DNA of 30,761 nt, from positions 1-30,761 of the forward strand of contig JANWZF010000066.1 of assembly GCA_025054905.1 (NCBI GenBank), in the 5' to 3' direction. Position 1 is the first letter of the stretch; each line of letters opens with the position of its first letter. The position numbers and the translations under genes were made by a program. The notes under the pieces were generated by a model that made no database searches, had not been told where the DNA came from, and worked only from the letters and a program-made list of their open reading frames with translations. Below are positions 6,638-14,002 of the stretch, in pieces. The stretch comes from Tepidimonas sp. (GTDB taxonomy: Bacteria > Pseudomonadota > Gammaproteobacteria > Burkholderiales > Burkholderiaceae_C).

Positions 6638-8366
6638 CTTCGATCGTTTGCAGGCCCTGCGCGCCCGCCTGGACGCCGAGGCCCTTGGCGAAATCGAGCG
6701 CGTGCTGCCGCCGTTGCAGCCCGAGGACGCCGCGGCGGTGGCGGACGATGACGCCGTGGATCTTGACCGCGACGCCATCCTTGAGGCCGCGCGCCAGCGC
6801 CTGGAGCCGGACATCGGCGACGCCATGCCGCGCTACCCCGTCGAGGCGCTGGGGCCGCTGGCCGGGGTATGTCGCGCCATTGCCGACGGAAAGCAGGTCG
6901 AGGTCGCCATCGTCGGCAATGGTTTGCTGGCGACGTCGGCGCTGCTGGCTTCGATCCACTGGGACGTCGAAACCATCGATGGCGACCGCCGTCCCCTGTC
7001 GCTGTTCGCGCTGACGGTGGCCGTCTCGGGGGCCGGAAAGGACGTGTCCGACCGCATCGTCGGCGCGGCGCTGCACCGCTGGCAGCGGCAGGCAAACGAG
7101 ACCTACCGGCAAGCCATGCGCGACCACGAGGCCGCGCTGGGCGGCCGCAGGAAAGGCGAGCCGGCGCCGGAGCCGCCGACCGCGCCGCACCGGCTGTGCT
7201 CAGACATGACAGTGGAGGGCCTGCGGCGCGCCTACAACGAAGGCGTGGCGGCGCAGGCTGTGTTCAGCACGGAAGGCGCCGCCGTGCTGGCTGGGCATGG
7301 GTTCGCTGATGAGAACCGATCCAAGACCGCCGCCGCGCTGTGCAGCTTGTGGGATCGGGGGGACTTGTCGGTGCTGCGCGCTGGTGGCGGTCGATTCGAG
7401 CGTAGCGGGCTGCGGCTGTCCGCCCACCTGGCGATCCAGCCGGTGGCGGTGACGCAAGCCCTGCACGATCCGCTGCTGGCGCAGATCGGGCTGTGGCCGC
7501 GCTTCCTGCTGGCGTGGCCGCCGTCCCCGAGGCCACGCCGCCATCACGTCTGGCGAGCGGAAGATGACGCCGTTGTCCGGCGCTGGTGGGCGCGCTGCGA
7601 GGAATTGCTGGCGTTGCCCGAGCCGGACGGCGAGCGCCTGGTCTTGCGCCTGAGCGATGAGGCGCGGCAGGTGCTGGCGGACTTCTTCGAGACCTGCGAG
7701 CGCCGCGCCGCGCGTGGCGGTGATCTATGGGACGTGCGCCCGTTCGCGTTGCGCGCCTCCGAGCAAGCCACCAGAGCTGCCGGGGTGCTGGCTGCCATCC
7801 GTGGGCACGCGGTGGTGGGCGCGGACGATGCGCAAAACGGCGTGGCACTGGCCGCCTACAGCCTGCAATGCTGGCAGGTGGCGCTGGGCCGCCGCCAGCG
7901 CGACAAGGCCGCCGACCACGCCATGACGCTGCTGCGCTGGCTGCTGGATCGGCCTGGTGCGCGCGCCAGCAACACCGAGATCATCCGGCAAGGGCCGCGC
8001 GCGCTGCGCAACGCCGAGGCGCGCGACGCCTCCGTGGCGCGGCTGGTCGAGGTTGGCGTGGTGCGCGTTCGGGACGGCATCGTGGCCGTGGTCGGCGATT
8101 CCCCTTCGCCACCTGCGGCGAAAGCGGCGAAAGCGGCGAAAAGCCTTGACTGCCAAGGCTTCGCGCGTGGCGAAGACGTGGCGAAAGATGGCGAATCGCC
8201 AGCGCGCCATGCCGATCCTTCGCCAGCCATTCGCCACTTTTCGCCAGCCGTTCGCCATGCTGCAAGCCTTGCGCCGCAAGGGTTTTCGCCGGATTCGCCA
8301 CTTTCGCCGGGGGTGAGCGTGGCGAATCACGAGCCGCTGGCCGACGACGATGTGGAGGTGTTCTGA
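6624..8366 (+). CDS. DUF3987 family protein (helicase-like, element replication)
   Basis: 580 aa. The start at 6624 is preferred over 6618 because GGGAGGA lies at the right distance. The core has an NTP-binding-like loop, FALTVAVSGAGKD (about 130-141), followed by the family segments VEGLRRAYNEGVAAQAVFST, GHGFADENRSKTAAALCSLW, LSAHLAIQPV and LAQIGLWPRFLLAWPP. DUF3987 proteins are found next to primase-type proteins in phages and satellites and are thought to act in replication initiation or unwinding; direct proof is limited. After about residue 490 the protein becomes a disordered tail (AKAAKAAKS then SPAIRHFSPAVRH). The DNA encoding that tail is an array of TTCGCC/GGCGAA hexamers. The tail ends DDDVEVF. 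Confidence 0.82.
   Translation: MRRDDFDRLQALRARLDAEALGEIERVLPPLQPEDAAAVADDDAVDLDRDAILEAARQRLEPDIGDAMPRYPVEALGPLAGVCRAIADGKQVEVAIVGNGLLATSALLASIHWDVETIDGDRRPLSLFALTVAVSGAGKDVSDRIVGAALHRWQRQANETYRQAMRDHEAALGGRRKGEPAPEPPTAPHRLCSDMTVEGLRRAYNEGVAAQAVFSTEGAAVLAGHGFADENRSKTAAALCSLWDRGDLSVLRAGGGRFERSGLRLSAHLAIQPVAVTQALHDPLLAQIGLWPRFLLAWPPSPRPRRHHVWRAEDDAVVRRWWARCEELLALPEPDGERLVLRLSDEARQVLADFFETCERRAARGGDLWDVRPFALRASEQATRAAGVLAAIRGHAVVGADDAQNGVALAAYSLQCWQVALGRRQRDKAADHAMTLLRWLLDRPGARASNTEIIRQGPRALRNAEARDASVARLVEVGVVRVRDGIVAVVGDSPSPPAAKAAKAAKSLDCQGFARGEDVAKDGESPARHADPSPAIRHFSPAVRHAASLAPQGFSPDSPLSPGVSVANHEPLADDDVEVF
8117..8195 (+). repeat. Iteron module A (inverted): GGCGAA array with hairpin
   Basis: GGCGAA starts at 8117, 8126 and 8135 (9-bp period). 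A perfect hairpin follows, AAGCCTTG/CAAGGCTT with loop ACTGC (8141-8161), then GGCGAA at 8169, 8180 and 8190 (11- and 10-bp steps). It is the mirror image of module B. It lies wholly inside the DUF3987 coding sequence. Confidence 0.85.
8219..8308 (+). repeat. Iteron module B: TTCGCC array with hairpin
   Basis: TTCGCC starts at 8219, 8230, 8240 and 8251 (11, 10, 11-bp steps, near one helical turn). A hairpin follows, CCTTGC/GCAAGG at about 8267-8281, then TTCGCC at 8285, 8294 and 8303 (9-bp period). Single extra hexamers lie outside the modules at 8105 (TTCGCC) and 8321 (GGCGAA). Modules A and B face each other across 8196-8218. Confidence 0.85.
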
Positions 8367-8367
8367 C

Positions 8368-9011
8368 ATGGGCGCGCACGAACTCCTCCTCAACCTGGCC
8401 GCGCGCGGCATCCGGCTGGCCGTTCAGGATGGCCGCCTGGTGGTGACGCCAGCGTCCCGCTTGACCGACTCCGATCGCGACGCCATCAGGAACTGCCGCG
8501 GCGAGCTGCTGGCGCTGCTGGCGCAAGACCAAAAGCCCGATCCAGCGGAAGCGAAGGCACTTCCGCCGCGCCAGACCCTTCCCGAGGGGTGCCCGATCCG
8601 GGGGTGCCCTCCGACTGGCAGACCGCCGCCCGCGCCTACCAGCGCCATCACTGGGCTTGCCCCACCTGCGCATCAGCTGGCCGAGGCCACGGCGACCGCT
8701 GCCCAGAAGGCGCGCGGCTGTGGGCCGCCTACACCGCCCAGCCCGGCTCGGCAAGCCGCAGACCTGAACGCCAGCCGCTGGATGCCCATGCCGATCCGAC
8801 ACCGCACCCCTACGCCAAGGAGCGCGTGCGCTGGTGGCCTGCCGATGGGCGGGAGATCGAGCGCATGGCTGCGACGTTCGAGCGCGCAAGGGCGCTAGGC
8901 TTTGCACCGGAAGAGGCCGACCGGCTGGCGGAAGTGGCGCACTGGGCCGCGCGCCTGACACCACCGCACGGCTGGCCGTCACGGACGCCAGCGGCGAGCA
9001 GCATCTGGTGA
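8368..9011 (+). pseudogene. TubC_N-like protein gene, frameshifted and truncated
   Basis: A good ribosome site (GGAGGTG, 8353-8359) leads to ATG 8368. The first 52 residues (ELLLNLAARGIRLAVQDGRL, RLTDSDRDAIRNCRGELLALL) resemble the TubC N-terminal docking-like domain common in phage and satellite proteins. This frame runs open to 8898, but beyond about 8590 it is proline-rich filler. The sensible continuation is in another frame: SDWQTAARAYQRHHWACPTC, GRGHGDRCPEGARLWAAY, then ERVRWWPADGREIERMAATF and ERARALGFAPEEADRLAEV. A one-base shift between about 8520 and 8640 would join them. The second frame degrades after 8950, where single-strand-binding-like sequence begins. Two separate overlapping genes are a less likely reading. 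Confidence 0.55.
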
Positions 9012-9340
9012 GCTTGATCGGCTTCGAATCGCAAGCCGTCGAGGCGCTGCTGGCGGTAGGTGACGGCGAAGCGCTGGCCGTGGCGGGCGAGCTCAGCCTC
9101 GGCACCTGCACCACGTAGGGCGGCGACGTACGTCCCGCCCTACGCCTAACGGTGCACCAGGTGCTGACGCCGTATCACGCACGCCGCCGACGTGAGGCCG
9201 GACAACACGCCTCCGTGCGGGAAGCGTCCGTGATTCGTAGCCGTGCGCAAGCCCGCCAGCGCCGCCATGTCGCGGCGTGGAGCGCGATGCGGCCAGCGCA
9301 AGATGATGATCTGCTCGGCCTGGCCCCCGATCTGCCGTAG
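8957..9340 (+). pseudogene. Single-strand DNA-binding protein-like gene, headless and with a stop
   Basis: In one frame: TTARLAVTDASGEQHLVSLI, GFESQAVEALLAVGDGEALA and VAGELSLGT, then TAG at 9116-9118, then GGDVRPALRLTVHQVLTPYH and ARRRREAG. This is the OB-fold core and tail of phage or island SSB-like proteins. The sequence resumes in the same frame after the TAG, so the break is a simple nonsense change; family members usually read GTWT followed by D or R at this place. The first 20-25 residues of an OB fold are missing because the gene is fused to the decayed gene upstream. After about 9205 the frame shows nothing recognisable, and 9341-9410 holds no gene that I can see. Confidence 0.6.
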
Positions 9341-9410
9341 GCTGGAGTGGACCGCCAGCTCGCACGCTGGTGTCCGTCATGTCTGTGTGGGCGGATGCTC
9401 TGAACCGCCT

Positions 9411-9470
9411 CTAAGATTTCCGGGGCAGTTCAGTGCCGGGTGGAGCCGAAATTTCAATGTGCAGCTTCAT
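9411..9470 (-). CDS. Possible 19-residue peptide coupled to the methylase gene
   Basis: ATG at 9470 overlaps the methylase TGA (ATGA) and reads MKLHIEISAPPGTELPRKS before TAG. The coupling suggests that a real downstream gene once started here; 19 residues is too short to judge. It could be the head of a truncated gene cut by the junction with the single-strand-binding pseudogene, or chance. Confidence 0.2.
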   Translation of the reverse strand: MKLHIEISAPPGTELPRKS

Positions 9471-12400
9471 GCGGCGGCACTCCCTGTGGTATGCGGTGCG
9501 GTGGCGCATTGTCGGTCCCACGCCTCCAGCACCAGCCGCCGGGTGCGGTACTCGCCGTAGGCGCGAATCTCGCCCTCCTTGAGCACGCGGAAGGTCTCGC
9601 TGGGGTAGTCGGCGCCCATCACATCGGCCGGGTCGAGGATGTAGCGCAGTTCGTCGCGGGTAAGGCCGTACAGGCGGGCGTAGTACGCATCGAGCTCGGC
9701 GCGCAGCAGCGCCCGGCGCTCGGCGTCCCAGGGGAAGGGGCGGCCTTGGTCGGCTACGGGGCGGGGGTCGTAGGCGGCGAGGTCGTCGTACCAGGCTTGG
9801 AGGTCGTGCGCGGTGTAGGTGAGCTCCAGCACGCGCGGGACGATGAAGGCCAGGTCGGCGTCGGTGTAGCGGTCTGGGGGCAGCACCGGGAACTGCTTTA
9901 TGTAGAAGTAATTCAAGGTGGTGCCGCCAATCTTTTGCCGCGCAACAAAGTCGAGCGCCATCGCCGACAGATTGCCGAGCAGCGCCGCCGACCGCGCTGC
10001 GGATATGTCCACCGAAGGGAAGAGCAGCGGAATCTTGTTGCCGACCCCCACCCTCGGCACCACCGACGCAATCACCGTGCGCTCGTCGGTCGCTCGGCAA
10101 ATGTCCCGCCAGCCCATCAACCACCGTGGACTGCGCGCATCCATCCACGCGTCCAGCAGCGCGCGCAGCGCGTCGGCCGGCGTGCGGGCGTGCAGGGCCT
10201 GCGCCAGCGCCGCGAGTTCTATCGCGTCCAGGCGGGCGTCGCGGTTCTGTACGGCCCACTTGGGGAAGTCGGCCAGCGCCTTGCGGGCGGTGAGGCCCTC
10301 GGCGCGCAGCACCTCGGTCAGCTGCGGGAAGCGGGCCGCCAGCGCCTGCTCGGCAGTGGCAACGCCGCGCTGGGCTTGCGCGGGCGTCCAGCCCTCAGGG
10401 CTAGGGGCCGGCCCAGCCGCCGCGTGGAACAGTTCGCCCGCCACCCACTGCGCCAGCGCAAGCAGCGCCTCGGTGAGGGCGGCGTCCGCCGCGGCAGGGT
10501 TGCGGGCGGCGTGCCCCGCGTCCGGCCCCGACTGCCCGACCGCGTGCAGCGCCAGCCACGCGCGCGCTACGCGGCCGGGCACGCGCGCGATGCGCGCGAG
10601 CACCTCGCGCTCATCCACCCAGTAGCGCGGGCGCACGGAGTAGGCTGGGTCGGCCTTGAGGGCGTCGCTCACGTCAGCGGTCTGCACCGCGCCGCCTGCC
10701 GCATCGACATAGGTCGCCCAGCGGTGGTCGAACTGGTGAATCATCTTGGCCTCGTACAGCGGCAGCCGCCGCGGCTGGCCGGGGGCCGCAGGGGCGTCGT
10801 GGAACAGGCCGCTGTCGTTGGACATGTGCAGCATCGCCTGGAAGCGGATGCCCCAGGGATTCAGCTCGGGCTCGAGCACCTGGCCCGCGTCGTCGGTGAC
10901 GGCCTCGCGGATGAGCACGGGGGCGGCGCGGTAGAGCTTCTTGGTCAGCTCGGCGTCGCGGCGGCTGCGAAATACCGGGCAGGTGCGGGTGTTGGGGTTG
11001 ATCAGGGCGAAATCTTCAGGCGCCAGCGTGAAGCGGCGGCGGCGATCGGCCAGGTGTTCGATGCGGGTGGCAAAGCAGACGAACTCGGCCTCGGGCGCGT
11101 GGCCCAGCGTCAGCAGCGAGAACTTGATGCGACTGTCGATGGCGGGGAACACGGCCTCGCGGTTCTCAAAGTCGTACAGGCTCGCCAGCCTGCCGCGGCT
11201 GGCGATATGGGCGAAGTAGGCCTTGGTGGAGTCGTCGGTGGCGATGCCGGTGGGCACGATGAAGCCGGCTCGCCCTTCGGGCCGGGTGGCTTGCAGGAAG
11301 GTCTCGGCAAAGAGCGCGTAGGTGTTGACGTCGCCCACGCCGGTGAGCGGGTAGCGGCCGCTGTCGTGCGCGTAGAGGCTGGCGGCCTCGGCGCCGCGGC
11401 GGGCGCTGATGAATTCCTCGTACAGCCGCATTTCGGCACGATTGGGCGGGGACAGGCCTTCGGCGGCCTCGACGTCGGGGAACAGGGTATGCAGCAGCAA
11501 GCCCTGACGCAGCCGCTCAATGCGCTGGGAACGCTCGGCCTTGTTCTTCGCCATGGCCACCAGCGGGCTGCGGGAAGCAAAGAACTCTTCCTCCTGCAGC
11601 TTGATGCGCTCCCACGGCGGGTTGCCCAGCATCACGTCGAAGCCGCCGCGCGCGGCCACCTGCGGGAAGGCCACCCACCAGTGGAACACGCCGTGCGCGC
11701 GGCAAAGTTGCCGTGCGGCGCTCTCCACACCGTCGGGCAGCGGCTGACCCTGGCGCAGGCGCCACAGATCGCTGGTCTGCGGCACGGTATCTTCGGTGTC
11801 ACGCCGTTTCGGCGCCAGAAAGGCCGCCACATACAGGTCCGCCAAGCGCGCCAGGACGCTGCTTTGCGCCTCCTCCTGCACCCTCGCCCAGGCGGCACGC
11901 TTGGCGGCCACGCCTTCGGGGGTATCGTCGGCAAGAGCCTCGACGTCCAGCACGCGTGCGGCCAGTTCCGCGTCGGCAAACAGGCTGCCCTGCGCCAAGG
12001 CCTGCCAGCTCTGGCGGTCGGCGCGGTTCTGCTTCTTGAGCGCGGCGGCCACCTCGCGCTCGTCGCCGGAGAGCGCCGTGTAGGCCTCATCCGGAATGCC
12101 GTGCTGCAGCACCTGAGGGTCGAGCACCCCCAGCAGGGCGTCGCCGACGCGCAGGTGGTGGTCGAGGAACGTCAGCGGCCGGTCAGGGCAGTAAGCCTCC
12201 AGCCACAGCGCGGTGCGGGCCAGCTCGATGGCCATGGGGTTTTTGTCGACGCCGTAGAGGCAGCGGCTGACCACGTCGCGCAGCGCGTGGCGGTAGTCGT
12301 CGGGGGTGGGGACGCCGCCTCCGCGCTCGGCGGCGGCGCGCTGTTGCGCCACCTCATCGGCCAGCCGACGCGCAGCGGCCAGCAAAAAGTGGCCGCTTCC

Positions 12401-13996
12401 GCAGGCGGGGTCGCAGATGGTGAGCGAAAGCAGCGCCTGCACCGGCTGCTGCGGGTTTTCGCGCAGGGTCTGCTCGATGACCGGCTCCAGGGCGCTCTTG
12501 ATGAGCTCCTGCACCAGGGCATCGGGGGTGTAGTAACTGCCGGAGAGCTTGCGCGCATGGCCGCGGGCCGGGGCGTCGCCCTCTTCGTCTCCGACGAAGG
12601 CCAAGCGCGCGCCAGCGGGGGTGGCCAGACCCTGCACGTCCGGCACCAGTTCCAGCAGGCTCTCGTAGACGCTGCCGAGTTCTTCCGGCCCCATGTCGCG
12701 GTAGTTGATGCGCGCCAGGCCCGTGTCGGTGCGAGTCCAGCCGAGGTGGAAGACGGCGCGCAGCAGGTGGGCATTGTCCAGACGGGCAGTGTCCAGCACG
12801 GGACATTGGTCCACGCCAAACAGGCCGCCCAAGGCTGGCAGCCCCAGCGCCGGCTCACCACGCTGTAAGGCCGTGAAAGTGATGGTGAGCGCCTGCCAGA
12901 GGTCGTCGTGCGGGTCGCGGCGGTGGTGGCGCAAGGCGCGCTGGCGCAGCCACGTCATGGAGTATCCGGCCAGATACCGGCGGCGAGCCTCGGGGCTGGC
13001 GCCCGGAGCGAACAGCAGCGGTAGGCCGCTGGCAGGGTCGCGCCGGTCCTCCACGGTGGCCAGAAAGATGAGGCGATAGACCAGCCGCAGCAGCTCCTCG
13101 AAGTAGGCTTGGGGACCATAGCCGCCGTCGGAAGCCCGCAGTCGCTGGCGCAGCGCGTCGTTGGCGGGATGGCGCAGGAAGCCGGTGCCCAGCTCGCGCA
13201 GCGCCTGCGTCACCTGATGGCGCAGACGGCCACGCACGGTCTGGCCGGTGGCCAGCCCCAGCGCGCGCCAGCGCTCCCAGGGGCAGTCGGCAGCGCTGGC
13301 CGGCGGCTTGCCGCCATAGCCGGCAAAGCGGCTGGCGTGCGCCAGCAGCCAAAGCGCCGTGAAATCGGCCAGCAGGGCCTGGCGGAAGATGGTCTCCAGG
13401 TCGAACTCGAGGTAGGTGGGCCGGGTGAGGCTGGGGCTGTCGCGCAAGATTCGCAGCTGCAGTCCGTTGCTGACCAGGCCCCACAGCCAGCCGTCGCGGG
13501 CGTTGAGTGCCTGTTGCGCGAGTTGAAACGGGCTGCGCTGGCGCACGTGGCGGCCATCGGCGGCGAGCTGGCCGTAGCGCTCGGCACGGCTGTCCAGGCC
13601 CTCGTTGTGCGCGGCCAGCACCAGCGGCACACGGCCGGCATGGGCGACATGGGTGGGCGCTGGGTCGTGGCTGCGGTCGGCCGGGGTCACGTCGGCAAAG
13701 TGCAGCACGTGGCGCAGCAGCGGCAGCAGCCAGGTCTGCACGGTCAGCGTCCATGCGTCGGCGTCGTGACGCTGGCGCACCTGCTCAAACGACTGCCACA
13801 GCCCCAGCGCGATGTGAAAGTCGCGGCGAATCTCGTCGCGCAGTTTCAGGCCCTTGGGAAGGTCGTAATGGGCTTCGGTCTGTTCGGTAGCGCCGGGATC
13901 GGCCAGGTGGGTCAGGCGCTGCAGTTCCTCGGCAGGCAGCAGGCCACCTTCCAGACGCACAGCGGTGTAAGTGAGGGCAGAGGTGCGGGCGGGCAT
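9467..13996 (-). CDS. N6-adenine DNA methylase of a DISARM-like defense operon
   Basis: 1509 aa, the size of large single-chain methylases with built-in target recognition (DrmMI and PglX range). Motif I is LTICDPACGSGHFLLAAA (about 525-542), followed by YGVDKNPMAIELARTALWLE. The catalytic motif IV NPPW lies in FDVMLGNPPWERIKLQEEEF (about 785-804), diagnostic of amino-group (adenine) methylation. The 500 residues before and 700 after would hold recognition and partner-binding regions, as in Eco57I/TaqI-type enzymes. It should mark host DNA so that the helicase-nuclease partners spare it. It starts six bases after the SNF2 gene without a clear ribosome site, implying coupling, and is the last full gene of the operon. 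All visible motifs are intact. Confidence 0.82.
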   Translation of the reverse strand: MPARTSALTYTAVRLEGGLLPAEELQRLTHLADPGATEQTEAHYDLPKGLKLRDEIRRDFHIALGLWQSFEQVRQRHDADAWTLTVQTWLLPLLRHVLHFADVTPADRSHDPAPTHVAHAGRVPLVLAAHNEGLDSRAERYGQLAADGRHVRQRSPFQLAQQALNARDGWLWGLVSNGLQLRILRDSPSLTRPTYLEFDLETIFRQALLADFTALWLLAHASRFAGYGGKPPASAADCPWERWRALGLATGQTVRGRLRHQVTQALRELGTGFLRHPANDALRQRLRASDGGYGPQAYFEELLRLVYRLIFLATVEDRRDPASGLPLLFAPGASPEARRRYLAGYSMTWLRQRALRHHRRDPHDDLWQALTITFTALQRGEPALGLPALGGLFGVDQCPVLDTARLDNAHLLRAVFHLGWTRTDTGLARINYRDMGPEELGSVYESLLELVPDVQGLATPAGARLAFVGDEEGDAPARGHARKLSGSYYTPDALVQELIKSALEPVIEQTLRENPQQPVQALLSLTICDPACGSGHFLLAAARRLADEVAQQRAAAERGGGVPTPDDYRHALRDVVSRCLYGVDKNPMAIELARTALWLEAYCPDRPLTFLDHHLRVGDALLGVLDPQVLQHGIPDEAYTALSGDEREVAAALKKQNRADRQSWQALAQGSLFADAELAARVLDVEALADDTPEGVAAKRAAWARVQEEAQSSVLARLADLYVAAFLAPKRRDTEDTVPQTSDLWRLRQGQPLPDGVESAARQLCRAHGVFHWWVAFPQVAARGGFDVMLGNPPWERIKLQEEEFFASRSPLVAMAKNKAERSQRIERLRQGLLLHTLFPDVEAAEGLSPPNRAEMRLYEEFISARRGAEAASLYAHDSGRYPLTGVGDVNTYALFAETFLQATRPEGRAGFIVPTGIATDDSTKAYFAHIASRGRLASLYDFENREAVFPAIDSRIKFSLLTLGHAPEAEFVCFATRIEHLADRRRRFTLAPEDFALINPNTRTCPVFRSRRDAELTKKLYRAAPVLIREAVTDDAGQVLEPELNPWGIRFQAMLHMSNDSGLFHDAPAAPGQPRRLPLYEAKMIHQFDHRWATYVDAAGGAVQTADVSDALKADPAYSVRPRYWVDEREVLARIARVPGRVARAWLALHAVGQSGPDAGHAARNPAAADAALTEALLALAQWVAGELFHAAAGPAPSPEGWTPAQAQRGVATAEQALAARFPQLTEVLRAEGLTARKALADFPKWAVQNRDARLDAIELAALAQALHARTPADALRALLDAWMDARSPRWLMGWRDICRATDERTVIASVVPRVGVGNKIPLLFPSVDISAARSAALLGNLSAMALDFVARQKIGGTTLNYFYIKQFPVLPPDRYTDADLAFIVPRVLELTYTAHDLQAWYDDLAAYDPRPVADQGRPFPWDAERRALLRAELDAYYARLYGLTRDELRYILDPADVMGADYPSETFRVLKEGEIRAYGEYRTRRLVLEAWDRQCATAPHTTGSAAA

Positions 13997-14002
13997 GGGA
14001 CT

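Noticed and set aside
8105..8326. CRISPR array or simple microsatellite.
   Set aside because: Units are 6-base hexamers with changing orientation and spacing, inside a coding frame; there are no 25-40-bp repeats or unique spacers.
9114..9144. Strong near-perfect palindrome (CGTAGGGCGG with CCGCCCTACG around GACGTACGTC), resembling a mobile palindromic repeat.
   Set aside because: The right half encodes GGDVRPALRL in frame with the SSB-like tail VHQVLTPYH, so it is best read as coding sequence with one nonsense change; no second copy was seen in the window.
9440..12868. Long plus-strand open frame (1142 codons) opposite the methylase gene.
   Set aside because: It is a GC-rich antisense shadow: no motifs, odd composition, and the minus strand carries clear methylase motifs over the same bases.
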